The notes: generated from the letters alone by a model not told the origin. Positions 24,494 through 32,483 are shown, counted from the stretch's first letter. The stretch is 64,000 bases of DNA from Roseovarius sp. MMSF_3350 (GCF_030733425.1 NZ_JASHIZ010000002.1:236460-300459), one strand, 5' to 3'. Made by a program: numbers and translations.

Positions 24494-25477
24494 ATGGCGG
24501 ACAGGATTATCCTGGCCCGCGCAACCGATGACAATGGCGACATTGTTGCGGGGGCGTTGGCGTATTTCTATGAGGCAGGAACCACCACCCCGCTAGAGGT
24601 GTATTCCGACAGCGCGGGAACGGTCGCGGTTTCCCAACCTCTCACGGCAGATGCAACCGGCACGTTTGCGGCAACATTCGCCACGCAGAACGTCAAGGTG
24701 GACGTGCAGGACACCGAGGGGGCTTCGCTTCCGGGCTTTCCGAGCGACCCGCACCCCACGGTGCCTACGTCTGCAGGCGGGGCATCGCTCGTCAGCTTTG
24801 ACCCCACTGTGGCTATCCCTGACACGAACGTGCAGGACGCTATCGAGCAGGTGCAGGAGAACCTTGAGGGTCAACTAGCCTCGCCAGCCCTCACGGGCAC
24901 GCCCACGGCTCCCACGGCGACTGTGGGAACCAACACCACGCAACTTGCGACGACTGCCTTTGTTCTCAATCAGGTTCTGGATGAGGATGATTTTGCGACG
25001 GACAGCGCCACGCGTCCGCCCTCGCAGCAATCCACGAAGGCTCTTTTCGACACGCTTTCGGTCATTCCCTCTGCGGTCATTGAGGAGCGCAGGGCAGACG
25101 GCTCGGACCCCACGGCAGTCACGGCGGATACATGGACCAAGCGGGCCATCGCAACGGAAGCATATGACCCTGACGGCGTGGTCTCCATCAGTTCCAACGA
25201 GTTCACCTTTACATCTGATGGTTGGGTGAACTGGACAGCTCCCGGTCGGGATAGCTTCCAAACCCGGCTTTATAACGTGACGGACAGCAGCGTTACCGCG
25301 CAGGGGTCTTCGGTTCTGACCGCAGGCGGGACAGTGGCGCACTCGCACGGCGGCTGTGCGGTCGTTTCCGGCAAAACTTACCGGCTAGAGCAGAACACCA
25401 GCGGCACATCGTTTGGCCGCGCGGCAAGCCGTGGCGGCGGTGAAGTCTACGCCCGCGTCACCTTCTGGGCATCCTAA
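24494..25477 (+). CDS. Tail fibre / tail needle-like protein
   Basis: The 327-residue protein begins with a beta domain common in alphaproteobacterial tail proteins (LARATDDNGDIVAGALAYFY; TTTPLEVYSDSAGT). It contains the tail-fibre module LTGTPTAPTATVGTNTTQLA then TTAFV at about 135-160. The C-terminal beta domain ends in GGGEVYARVTFWAS. It lies directly before the tailspike gene. It could be the needle or a fibre that carries the spike. Confidence 0.72.
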   Translation: MADRIILARATDDNGDIVAGALAYFYEAGTTTPLEVYSDSAGTVAVSQPLTADATGTFAATFATQNVKVDVQDTEGASLPGFPSDPHPTVPTSAGGASLVSFDPTVAIPDTNVQDAIEQVQENLEGQLASPALTGTPTAPTATVGTNTTQLATTAFVLNQVLDEDDFATDSATRPPSQQSTKALFDTLSVIPSAVIEERRADGSDPTAVTADTWTKRAIATEAYDPDGVVSISSNEFTFTSDGWVNWTAPGRDSFQTRLYNVTDSSVTAQGSSVLTAGGTVAHSHGGCAVVSGKTYRLEQNTSGTSFGRAASRGGGEVYARVTFWAS

Positions 25478-25492
25478 AACAACAGGCAAATC

Positions 25493-27880
25493 ATGCAGCA
25501 CATCACAGAGCCGGTCACTGACCGGGCCGGGAATGTTATTGCCGGGGCAACCATCACGGCATTTGAGGCAGGCACCGATACGGCAGTCACGCTGTACGAC
25601 AAAACCGGGGCCGAGGTCGTTGACCTGAAAACCGATGTAAATGGCGTGTTCGGGCTGTCCCTGCCAAACGGCGAGTACGATATCAAGGCAAGCTTCGGCA
25701 GCACCACAACGACTATCTTTGAGCAGATCTTGTTCGAGGACAACGAGTCTGATCTGGCAGGCAAGCAGGACATTCTGTCCGAAGGCGCTTTTGTCGATGG
25801 CGACAAAACAAAGCTGGACGGGATAGAAACCGGGGCTGACGTTACCGACACAGCCAATGTCACCGCAGCCGGGGCGCTTATGGACAGCGAGGTGACAAAC
25901 CTCGCACAGGTCAAGGCGTTCGACAGCAGCGACTACGCTACTGCCGCCCAAGGTGCCTTGGCAGACAGTGCGCAGCAGCCCCCGAGCGAAGGCGCATTCG
26001 AGGACGGCGACAAGGACGAGCTGGACAGGCTTTCTGCGGCAGCATTCGCAAGCTATGCGGCGGCGGAAGCGGCGGACATTCCGGCACCTGTACAGGTGAT
26101 TTCCGCGATTGTTGACGGGCGTGTGTGTCGATACGTGCGCGACGATGATGGCACGGCTCTTACGACTAATGACGGCCAAACGTGGTCCCCTGCGGATGAG
26201 GTAATCACGCCGCAGCATTGGGGGGCCTTGGGCGACGAAACAACCGACAACTCTGCCGCGTTTGAGGGGGCTGCGAATTGGGCGAACGATTATAACCAGA
26301 CGTTGTTTATTCCGGCAGGCACGTACCGCTTGGCAAGTCAGGTCGAAGTCAGCAAGCCCACGGCCTTGATTGATGTGAACCTCAAGATTGTGGGCGAAGG
26401 CAACGCGCGAACAATCATAACTGTCGATGGGTCGGAAAATACTGACGGCGCGTTCCTCATTGAGAAAACGCCCGGCGATAAGTTCTTTGTGGATCTTCGG
26501 GATTTCTGCGTTCGCGCTGTGTCTGGATCGGGCAATTGCGGTGTGGCTATTACCCTGCTGTCCCAACGCACGGGGGCCTATGTCGCGCTTGCTGTTTATA
26601 CCGAAAATATACTTATCGACACGGGCAATGAGTTCATCACGCAAGAAAGCGGCGTAGACGACATTGCAACGCCTGGATACTTCACGGGCGGGCTGTCCGC
26701 TGTGTTTACCGGGCGACATATCCACAAGGCTTTCCGCTTCATCGGGCCGAAGCAGATCGTGGCTGATGCTGGGTTCACCACGGCCCAGAAAGACGCAATC
26801 CGCTACGCCGACGACAGCGCCCATTACCTGTCCGATTACGGCATGGACCTGACCGACTGCTACGCGCCCATCGTGGATGCGGAAAGCGATATCAGCCAAT
26901 GCAAAACCGGGATTGTTTATGTCTCGGACGATGTGGCAGCAGAGGCCGGCGTTCTCAATGCAAGCTGCACCAACGTCAAGGTTGCTTTTGACGTATCCCG
27001 CGCTGTTGGTTCTTCTGCTGGCGTTGAGCCGGATTTGAAATGCTTTTCCCGGCAACTCGCTTACCGTGATAAGGGGATTTACATTGAGGGGCGGCAGTAT
27101 GTGTCAATTGGTGACACCTTGTTTCTGCAACAAGATACACAACCCGGCACGACTGACCACGGCTCGACAGACCGCTACGCTATTCACCTGGAAAACAGCA
27201 ACAACATCACGGTTAACCCAGGTTGCGTTTTTGTAAACGAAACCGGCGTTAAGACGGGCTACATTCCTATCTATCACGAAAGTGTGGATGCCACCTTCAA
27301 TCCCAGCGATAATGGCTTGCTGGTAAATGGCTGTCTATTCCGTTGCGATGCTGAGGCGCTGGTTGAAACGGCGGCAAACAAGGGCGTTCCCACCGTCAAG
27401 GGATGCCACGTTGATCGGTCGTTCACCATTGACGACGATGTAATTGTTAACGGCACATCGCAGTTCATCGACGTCAGCCCGCATAATCGTCGGGTTACGG
27501 TTTCAGACGCAGTAATTGAGTTCGGCGGGGCGTCTGCCGGTCAAACGTATTCCAGCCGTGATGCAGGTTATATCATCGAAGGCCGCACCGTTACGTGGTG
27601 GTGCGATATTCGGCTTTCGGCCAAGGGGTCTTCCACCGGGACGGCAACCATTGCCATGAGCCTGCCGCAGCCGCGTTCTGGTGCCGACTACGGCGCGACT
27701 GTTTCGTATTCAGCGGGCTTTCCAACGCAAGGGCCAAACGGCGGACTGCTTTTGGCGAGCGGTGAAATCCAGCCGCTTTACCTCAATGCCGCAACAAACC
27801 TTTCGCAAGGCATGGACGCTGGCGACTTCACCAACTCGTCACAAATCCGAATGAGCGGCACCTACGAGCGGGCGCTTTAA
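25493..27880 (+). CDS. Tailspike with pectate-lyase-like beta-helix
   Basis: In this 795-residue protein the N-terminal 90 residues repeat the beta domain of the preceding gene (VTDRAGNVIAGATITAFEAG; LPNGEYDIKASFG), probably the virion-attachment domain. From about 245 a right-handed beta-helix begins with the Pectate_lyase_3 signature (ITPQHWGALGDETTDNSAAF; QTLFIPAGTYRL). The tip beyond about 670 is a separate beta domain. Such spikes bind and often cleave surface polysaccharide, which sets host range. The substrate cannot be read from sequence. Confidence 0.8.
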   Translation: MQHITEPVTDRAGNVIAGATITAFEAGTDTAVTLYDKTGAEVVDLKTDVNGVFGLSLPNGEYDIKASFGSTTTTIFEQILFEDNESDLAGKQDILSEGAFVDGDKTKLDGIETGADVTDTANVTAAGALMDSEVTNLAQVKAFDSSDYATAAQGALADSAQQPPSEGAFEDGDKDELDRLSAAAFASYAAAEAADIPAPVQVISAIVDGRVCRYVRDDDGTALTTNDGQTWSPADEVITPQHWGALGDETTDNSAAFEGAANWANDYNQTLFIPAGTYRLASQVEVSKPTALIDVNLKIVGEGNARTIITVDGSENTDGAFLIEKTPGDKFFVDLRDFCVRAVSGSGNCGVAITLLSQRTGAYVALAVYTENILIDTGNEFITQESGVDDIATPGYFTGGLSAVFTGRHIHKAFRFIGPKQIVADAGFTTAQKDAIRYADDSAHYLSDYGMDLTDCYAPIVDAESDISQCKTGIVYVSDDVAAEAGVLNASCTNVKVAFDVSRAVGSSAGVEPDLKCFSRQLAYRDKGIYIEGRQYVSIGDTLFLQQDTQPGTTDHGSTDRYAIHLENSNNITVNPGCVFVNETGVKTGYIPIYHESVDATFNPSDNGLLVNGCLFRCDAEALVETAANKGVPTVKGCHVDRSFTIDDDVIVNGTSQFIDVSPHNRRVTVSDAVIEFGGASAGQTYSSRDAGYIIEGRTVTWWCDIRLSAKGSSTGTATIAMSLPQPRSGADYGATVSYSAGFPTQGPNGGLLLASGEIQPLYLNAATNLSQGMDAGDFTNSSQIRMSGTYERAL

Positions 27881-28017
27881 TGCGTTGCCTCGCTTGGTGA
27901 GGGCGGTTCGCACTTGTGGCAAACCACCTCTCCCATGACGACGCTGAACTCGTCATCCTTCAGCGGTTCACCGCAAAACTCGCAGTAATCTTCGTTGTCC
28001 GTTTCCGCAACCTTCAT
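27877..28017 (-). CDS. 46-residue zinc-ribbon protein on the opposite strand
   Basis: The product begins MKVAETDNEDYCEFCGEPLK and continues DDEFSVVMGEVVCHKCEPPS. Two CxxC pairs about 22 residues apart form a zinc-ribbon. The ATG follows TAGGAGCCCGCC, a good ribosome site. It lies antisense between tailspike and lysis genes and overlaps the tailspike stop by 4 nt. The role is unknown; the strong start signal and paired CxxC make it a credible gene. Confidence 0.6.
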   Translation of the reverse strand: MKVAETDNEDYCEFCGEPLKDDEFSVVMGEVVCHKCEPPSPSEATH

Positions 28018-28050
28018 GGCGGGCTCCTATTCTCGCAGGGATAGAATGGC

Positions 28051-28107
28051 ATGAGTATCAAACAACTTCTAGACTTCATCGCACAGCCGGAAAGTGGGGT
28101 GGCATGA
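28051..28107 (+). CDS. 18-residue leader peptide before the endolysin
   Basis: The short frame MSIKQLLDFIAQPESGVA is preceded by CTCGCAGGGATAGAATGGC and ends in an ATGA overlap with the endolysin start. It may serve translational coupling or be the remnant of a longer lysozyme-like protein (LLDFIA..ESG resembles the start of lytic transglycosylases). It is weakly supported as a functional protein. Confidence 0.35.
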   Translation: MSIKQLLDFIAQPESGVA

Positions 28108-28730
28108 AACTATCCAACAAGGGCCTGCTAGAGATAGCAGAGCATGAAGGCATTGTGCCCGCGCCCTATCGCGACAGTGTAGGTGTCTGGACTTTCGGTG
28201 TCGGGCACACAGCCGCAGCTGGCGGGCCTAACCCCATCCAAATGCAGCGAGACATGCCGAAGGATCTGGACGGCGCGATTGACTTTGCGCTTGAGGTGTT
28301 TCGCGTTGACGTGGGTACGTATGAGGACCGTGTTAACGGCGCTATCCGGGTTCCCCTGAAGCAACACGAGTTCGACGCCCTGGTGTCGTTCGACTTCAAT
28401 ACAGGCGGCATCTACAAGGCCAAACTCACGCGGGCAATCAACGCGGGCGAAGCCGACGCATACCGGCACTTCATGGGGTGGTTGAAGCCGCCTGAAATTC
28501 GCAAGCGCCGCACGGCTGAAATGAACCTGTTTCGGACGGGCAATTACGACGCCAACGGAGACGATATCCCGGTGTGGCAGACAAACGGCATGGGGCGGCT
28601 GTCAGGCATCCTTAAGACCGTGGACGGGGCTTATGTCCTAAAGCGCATGAAGCGCCCCACAGCCCCCACAGGCGGCTTCTGGGCGTCAATCATCAAGGCC
28701 ATTCTCAGTATTTTTGGAGGCAGGACATGA
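28104..28730 (+). CDS. Endolysin, T4-type lysozyme (GH24)
   Basis: The 208-residue protein has the GH24 catalytic triad Glu15-Asp24-Thr30 in the exact T4 spacing (HEGIVPAPYRDSVGVWTFGV, then GHT). It hydrolyses peptidoglycan glycan strands at lysis. The C-terminus ends in a hydrophobic helix (GGFWASIIKAILSIFGG) that could tether it to the membrane. No N-terminal SAR segment is present, so a holin is needed. It is coupled to the next gene by ATGA. Confidence 0.9.
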   Translation: MKLSNKGLLEIAEHEGIVPAPYRDSVGVWTFGVGHTAAAGGPNPIQMQRDMPKDLDGAIDFALEVFRVDVGTYEDRVNGAIRVPLKQHEFDALVSFDFNTGGIYKAKLTRAINAGEADAYRHFMGWLKPPEIRKRRTAEMNLFRTGNYDANGDDIPVWQTNGMGRLSGILKTVDGAYVLKRMKRPTAPTGGFWASIIKAILSIFGGRT

Positions 28731-28984
28731 ACAACGGATGGAACTGTCCGAACTGCGGCAAAGCCCACGCGCCTGACGTAAAAACGTGCCCAGAACCTGC
28801 ACGAGCGGCACCCTGGCAGGTGCATCCGCATTTCCCAACATATTACGAGCCGATGCCCCCGCAGTGGCCGCGCACAGAACCGCTGACGCCATGTGACCCG
28901 CGCCCCTTTCAATGGCCGTACAACGTAACGTGTGGCGACCCGCCCGGCACAGTTGGCTCAGGCAGCACAGGAGAAGTTCAATGA
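28727..28984 (+). CDS. Small CxxC/Pro-rich protein in lysis cassette, 85 residues
   Basis: The product starts MNNGWNCPNCGKAHAPDVKT then CPEP, a half zinc-ribbon, followed by a Pro/Trp-rich tail (YEPMPPQWPRTEPLTPCDPR). It overlaps both neighbours by ATGA. Small CPNCGKAHAP proteins of this type are seen beside lysis genes in Roseobacter phages (from memory); the role is unknown. Confidence 0.6.
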   Translation: MNNGWNCPNCGKAHAPDVKTCPEPARAAPWQVHPHFPTYYEPMPPQWPRTEPLTPCDPRPFQWPYNVTCGDPPGTVGSGSTGEVQ

Positions 28985-29169
28985 AACCCATTTGGCAAAG
29001 CAAAACGCTCTGGATAAACCTGATCAGCGCCGTTCTAAGCGGTGTCGAGGCGGTGAACCTGACCGACACCATCCCCGATGAACATCAGATGAAATTCATG
29101 GTTGGGCTGGCGGTTCTGAATATGGCTCTGCGCTTCCTGACGAAGCAGCAGGTGACGGTGCGGGCATGA
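28981..29169 (+). CDS. Holin-like membrane protein
   Basis: The 62-residue protein reads MKPIWQSKTLWINLISAVLS then a short polar loop and MVGLAVLNMALRFLTKQQVT, giving two hydrophobic segments with a basic end. Its size and place beside endolysin and spanins fit a small class II holin or related pore protein. ATGA overlaps bind it to both neighbours. Confidence 0.65.
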   Translation: MKPIWQSKTLWINLISAVLSGVEAVNLTDTIPDEHQMKFMVGLAVLNMALRFLTKQQVTVRA

Positions 29170-29399
29170 TCTGGGGCCTACTGTCCGAGTTCTGGCCCGT
29201 CATTGCGGGAGCCGTCCTTGCGGTTGTCGCGTACTTCACGGGCCGCAGCAACGGCAAGAACAAAACCGAGGTTAAATTCCATGAGGACAAGCAAAGGCGG
29301 GAAGCCGCTGGCCGCGATAGGCTCCGCGAAGGTCGGGATAGCGGCCTTTCTCCTGCTGACCGCGTGCGCCGGAATGACGGCGATTGGGGCGGGGTGTAG
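29166..29399 (+). CDS. Inner-membrane spanin subunit (Rz-like)
   Basis: The 77-residue protein has one N-terminal membrane helix (FWPVIAGAVLAVVAYFTGR) and a charged periplasmic tail (KFHEDKQRREAAGRDRLREG). This is the layout of an i-spanin. The o-spanin gene begins inside it in another frame, the classic Rz/Rz1 arrangement. With its partner it would fuse inner and outer membranes at lysis. Confidence 0.65.
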   Translation: MIWGLLSEFWPVIAGAVLAVVAYFTGRSNGKNKTEVKFHEDKQRREAAGRDRLREGRDSGLSPADRVRRNDGDWGGV

Positions 29400-29505
29400 C
29401 ACCTACGCAAACCTGCGGCTATCCATGCCGACGCTCGGAGAAGATCCGTTGAGCGAATGGGTTGCGGATTTGGACGACAGTATGACTGGAGTGTGTGGGC
29501 GGTGA
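29281..29505 (+). CDS. Outer-membrane lipoprotein spanin (Rz1-like), overlapping
   Basis: The frame starts at ATG 29281 inside the i-spanin gene. The 74-residue product has a signal with lipobox (IAAFLLLTAC, Cys about 26) and a short tail (LRLSMPTLGEDPLSEWVADL). A lipoprotein embedded out of frame in an Rz-like gene is diagnostic for o-spanins. The tail is less proline-rich than lambda Rz1, so it belongs to a different spanin subgroup. Confidence 0.7.
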   Translation: MRTSKGGKPLAAIGSAKVGIAAFLLLTACAGMTAIGAGCSTYANLRLSMPTLGEDPLSEWVADLDDSMTGVCGR

Positions 29506-29759
29506 CTGTAATTGAGTGGTTCAAAATCCTTTGGCCGGTGGGCGTTGTTTTGGCGGCGTTCGCAGTCCGCATGGAAATCGGACAGGCCCTTAACAAGCAG
29601 AAGCACAGAACATTGGAACGAGATATCGAGCGGGAAAAAGAGGACCGCAAGGCTGACGTTTCCGCGACGCACGCGCGGATTGAGCGACACGAAGGCGAGA
29701 CGCACAAGTACCTCGCTGAGATACGGAACGATATAAAGACGTTACTATCGAGGCAGTGA
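29502..29759 (+). CDS. Membrane-anchored coiled-coil protein, 85 residues
   Basis: A GTG start overlaps the o-spanin stop. One N-terminal membrane helix (WFKILWPVGVVLAAFAVRME) is followed by a charged coiled coil (ALNKQKHRTLERDIEREKED; ARIERHEGETHKYLAEIR). This resembles the DUF2730-type proteins found near phage lysis genes. It might be a second spanin-like or antiholin element; this is not settled. Confidence 0.55.
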   Translation: MTVIEWFKILWPVGVVLAAFAVRMEIGQALNKQKHRTLERDIEREKEDRKADVSATHARIERHEGETHKYLAEIRNDIKTLLSRQ

Positions 29760-29760
29760 C

Positions 29761-29931
29761 ATGCTTGACGATATTTCCCGCTTAACTCGGAATCTAATCA
29801 CACGAGATAATCGCTCATGGTGTGCCCATGCTTATGCTAATAGAAACAAGCCGTTCTGGAATTTGTGGGTTCGTGTGTTCGGCGACTGTCACTGTAGAAA
29901 AAGCTGGCAGAGATACAATCACTTGCCGTGA
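29761..29931 (+). CDS. Small Cys/Trp-rich phage protein, 56 residues
   Basis: The product begins MLDDISRLTRNLITRDNRSW and ends FGDCHCRKSWQRYNHLP. It follows the coiled-coil gene by one base and converges on the HNH gene, overlapping its 3' end by 13 nt. It has a CxC pair and several Trp. No family is recognised; it appears to be the last gene of the late operon. Confidence 0.5.
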   Translation: MLDDISRLTRNLITRDNRSWCAHAYANRNKPFWNLWVRVFGDCHCRKSWQRYNHLP

Positions 29932-30464
29932 CGGTCCGTGAAACTGTTCTGCTTATTGAATTCATCGCGCGCAGCAATTGCATCCTCAATGCTGTCGAAT
30001 AATCCGAGGTAAATCTGGCGGCCAGAGACATACCCCAACGCTCGCCATTTTTTATCTCGCGCGAACCAGTAAACACCGGTGTGCCCGCTAGAATTGTTGC
30101 TTTGTTTTCTGGAGTTGCGCATGTTGCCCGACTGGGAAACATCGCGAAGGTTGGCGATACGGTTGTCCGACGGGTCGCCATTAATGTGGTCAGTGTGATT
30201 TTCTGGCCACTTGCCATGGTAAATCGCGTATGCCACGCGGTGGGCGAAAAACTTTCCCCCATTAATCGTGCCGTACCGATAGCCGGGATCGACGCTTGCC
30301 GTGAAGGCTTCGTTCCCTGCGAATCTAGAGTTCCAAGTTTTGTAACTGCCCTCACAAGGAAACATTTCTTTGGGCCGGTGCAGCCAAAACAGTTTGCCTG
30401 TCTCCGGCTCATACCGAAGCAGTTGACGAAGTTCTTCGGGTGTTGGTAAGGGCCTTGCAGCCAT
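29919..30464 (-). CDS. HNH homing-type endonuclease with AP2 domain (full length)
   Basis: The 181-residue protein has an N-terminal region (PTPEELRQLLRYEPETGKLF then WLHRPKE), the HNH core (AHRVAYAIYHGKWPENHTDH, INGDPSDNRIANLRDV) and an AP2-like DNA-binding end (GVYWFARDKKWRALG; YLGLFDSIEDAIAARDEF). It is a free-standing phage HNH endonuclease, paralogous to 10692-11105. It lies opposite to the late operon in the accessory right end. Confidence 0.85.
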   Translation of the reverse strand: MAARPLPTPEELRQLLRYEPETGKLFWLHRPKEMFPCEGSYKTWNSRFAGNEAFTASVDPGYRYGTINGGKFFAHRVAYAIYHGKWPENHTDHINGDPSDNRIANLRDVSQSGNMRNSRKQSNNSSGHTGVYWFARDKKWRALGYVSGRQIYLGLFDSIEDAIAARDEFNKQNSFTDRHGK

Positions 30465-30557
30465 GACGTGATCTCCATACGATCCGTTGCGGTTAGAGAG
30501 GGGTTTGACGTTGGCGCGTCAGGCCCCTTTCGTTATTTATACAGGAAAAACAACACT

Positions 30558-30623
30558 ATGAGAAATGAAAAACGTTTCATAAAACGCTGCGCCGAAGAAC
30601 TGGCGCTTGAGGCCGTGAAATGA
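30558..30623 (+). CDS. 21-residue basic peptide upstream of a micro membrane protein
   Basis: The frame reads MRNEKRFIKRCAEELALEAVK. It follows an AGGA ribosome-site-like sequence 9 bases before ATG and overlaps the next ATG by ATGA. It may be a small protein or a translational coupler. Evidence is limited to the overlap and the ribosome site. Confidence 0.35.
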   Translation: MRNEKRFIKRCAEELALEAVK

Positions 30624-30694
30624 ACGCCGACGAACGCGGCCTGTTGCTCTGCATCGGCGTGTTGGCGCTGGCGGTGCTTGCCTATCTGATTTAG
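30620..30694 (+). CDS. 24-residue single-span membrane microprotein
   Basis: The product is MNADERGLLLCIGVLALAVL then AYLI, a single hydrophobic helix after a short polar start. It is coupled to the upstream 21-codon frame by ATGA. Micro membrane proteins of this size occur in phage accessory regions, but coding status needs peptide or ribosome-profiling support. Confidence 0.35.
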   Translation: MNADERGLLLCIGVLALAVLAYLI

Positions 30695-30742
30695 GTTTTG
30701 CTAGGCAAGCGATTTGGGTTGCTTTCGGGCAATGCAAACGCA

Positions 30743-31198
30743 TTACCTTTCCCGTAGGGCTGCAAGCGCGGCGCGGAGGCCGTTGACCAAATCGCACAAT
30801 GCCTGACACTGGGCCTCATTCCATGAAAGGTCAGGGTGTCCGTCTGATTTATGCGTAATGCCACACAGAACGTCTCCGTCACCGCCACCTTGCCGTGATA
30901 TGCGTCTGAAGCTGTTGCTGGTCCAGACCTCCCAAAAGCCGTCCGGCAGGCGCTCCAAAGCCCCCTCTGCCTCTCGCAGCTTGGCCTGGAGGGCTTCTAT
31001 CGTGTCGGCGCGGACGTATTCCATGTGCGGCCCCATTTCCGGCATGAGGTCGTCTGGGTCAACAGCCCAATCGCCCGCCTCCCACTGAAGTTCACCGCTA
31101 ATGATGCAACACACCTCAACCCAAATACGCTCTGGCGCTCGTTGTTTGTTCTTTTCATCCTGCGCCGATTTTATCAAGCGTTGTCCCGCTTCACTCAT
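30743..31198 (-). CDS. Hypothetical phage accessory protein, 151 residues
   Basis: The protein contains the phrase APERIWVEV...EYVRADTIEALQAK and a helical stretch LREAEGALERLPDGFWE. This layout is common in small prophage proteins of unknown role. The C-terminus is a second helix (CQALCDLVNGLRAALAALRE). It follows the Lar-like gene by 4 bp in the leftward accessory block. Confidence 0.6.
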   Translation of the reverse strand: MSEAGQRLIKSAQDEKNKQRAPERIWVEVCCIISGELQWEAGDWAVDPDDLMPEMGPHMEYVRADTIEALQAKLREAEGALERLPDGFWEVWTSNSFRRISRQGGGDGDVLCGITHKSDGHPDLSWNEAQCQALCDLVNGLRAALAALRER

Positions 31199-31202
31199 TC
31201 CT

Positions 31203-31382
31203 TCATCCTTCCTGTTCTTGGGCGATTAGGGCGCGGGTGTTCCATGCAGAAGTCGCAGTGCCCGGCCAGATAGCGTCCGGCCCGTAGCATCCGCAAGATT
31301 TGCACTCAATGTACTTCCTCCATTTGTCTCGATCCAGATCGACTGACCCGCAGAACGGACAAGGTTCTATTTCTTTATCCAT
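31203..31382 (-). CDS. Compact Lar-family restriction-alleviation protein
   Basis: The 59-residue protein reads MDKEIEPCPFCGSVDLDRDK, then KYIECKSCGCYGPDAIWPGT and ATSAWNTRALI. This is the complete Lar family pattern: CPFCG, a second CxSCG and a terminal AWNTR. It is preceded by GGAGTGAG on the minus strand. Lar-type proteins alleviate type I restriction of unmodified DNA. It is the second Lar-like protein of this prophage, here in its minimal form. Confidence 0.8.
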   Translation of the reverse strand: MDKEIEPCPFCGSVDLDRDKWRKYIECKSCGCYGPDAIWPGTATSAWNTRALIAQEQEG

Positions 31383-31432
31383 CTCTCACTCCTTTCCGCC
31401 CGACCCCACTTTCACCATCCGTTCGCGGCATG

Positions 31433-31660
31433 TCATGCTGACCTCGGGTCGTGACTATTGGCTATCTTTCGCAGCTGCTTTTGATCGCCGTCGAAATAAA
31501 CCTTTCCGCACTGCCACCAGATTTCTTCGCCAAGTTCTGGCATCCCAACGGCATCATCAGGCTCAACGAAAACGGCGCATTCGTCGCTGCCGTTCACGCA
31601 CCATATCCGCCACTTGCCCTCGGCCACCTTGGCTATTTCGATAACTCTTCCGCCTACCAT
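31433..31660 (-). CDS. Hypothetical phage protein, 75 residues
   Basis: The product (MVGGRVIEIAKVAEGKWRIW; GMPELGEEIWWQCGKVYFDG) is probably a small beta-rich barrel with conserved-looking Trp and Gly. It lies in the leftward accessory block upstream of the minimal Lar gene. The function is unknown. Confidence 0.55.
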   Translation of the reverse strand: MVGGRVIEIAKVAEGKWRIWCVNGSDECAVFVEPDDAVGMPELGEEIWWQCGKVYFDGDQKQLRKIANSHDPRSA

Positions 31661-31763
31661 CTTCTTTCCTTTCTGGGCGAACCCACTTTTTCTGTATGTT
31701 CACGGTCTGTAGTCGGGCGCGGGCCTGTCGTAAGCCGTTGGCCCACATGAAAGTCGATTGGAT

Positions 31764-32483
31764 TCATTGTTCCCTGCACCCTAGAAGATTGCACTTGGTT
31801 TTCCCGCTTTTGGGGGACAGCTTGCTTTGCTTCGGCTCGTACCCCATAGCCTCAGTCTCTTTGCGCCATGAGCGCCCGACGCGGATGCGCGACACCATCG
31901 AGTGACCAACCGCCAGTTTTTCGGCAATGGCCTTGTTCGTCAGCCCCTCGCGGAACATCTGCACCATACGTTCAACGTCGCGCAGGGTGAGTGCTGAGTT
32001 GCCGTTCGCCTCGCCACCTTGCGGCCCGCTTCTGGCGCGGCCTTTCGATGCCATATCGGCCATATTGTCGATGTGGGTTCCGAGGAACAGATGAGACGGG
32101 CGACAGCACTTTGGGTTGTCGCACTTGTGGCAAACATCTAGCGGGCCAGGATCTTCGCCATAGTGCAGGAAGTATGCAATTCGGTGTGCCCGGAAATGTG
32201 CCCGCTCACCCGGTGGGCGCACTCTGCCGTATTCACCACCACAGAGCGATGAAGCCCACTCCCAGCAATCTCCAGTCTTGTCCAGCTTGGCCCAGAATGC
32301 ACCTTGAAATGCGGGGCTAAAGATCGTGTCCGGTATCGGGGAATTGCGCTGTGCCGGGGTTTGTGCGGCTGTGCCGGTTTCGAATGTCCGCTTTGGCGCT
32401 TGTGACGCCTTCGATTCCGCCGTATATTCGACTGCATATCGTTGAAAATCAACGGCTTGCCCGCGTGGTGGAATGGTAGACAC
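31764..32483 (-). CDS. HNH endonuclease with C-terminal HTH, frame opening inside tRNA-Leu
   Basis: The open frame encodes 239 residues. The HNH core is [20 protein letters not shown] then [14 protein letters not shown], preceded by [17 protein letters not shown] and [14 protein letters not shown] resolvase-like HTH follows ([34 protein letters not shown]). No ATG, GTG or TTG in frame lies between the GTG at 32483, inside the tRNA/att core, and the domain. Either that GTG is used or an unusual start is. The nuclease domain looks intact. Confidence 0.7.
   Translation of the reverse strand: MSTIPPRGQAVDFQRYAVEYTAESKASQAPKRTFETGTAAQTPAQRNSPIPDTIFSPAFQGAFWAKLDKTGDCWEWASSLCGGEYGRVRPPGERAHFRAHRIAYFLHYGEDPGPLDVCHKCDNPKCCRPSHLFLGTHIDNMADMASKGRARSGPQGGEANGNSALTLRDVERMVQMFREGLTNKAIAEKLAVGHSMVSRIRVGRSWRKETEAMGYEPKQSKLSPKSGKTKCNLLGCREQ

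Noticed and set aside
11674..29759. Gene transfer agent cluster rather than prophage
   Set aside because: The P22-type portal, coat, gp4 and gp10, the att repeats and the integrase do not match the Rhodobacter GTA layout.
31563..31748. 61-residue minus-strand frame overlapping the 75-residue gene
   Set aside because: Arg-rich composition and no ribosome site; the overlapping frame is better.
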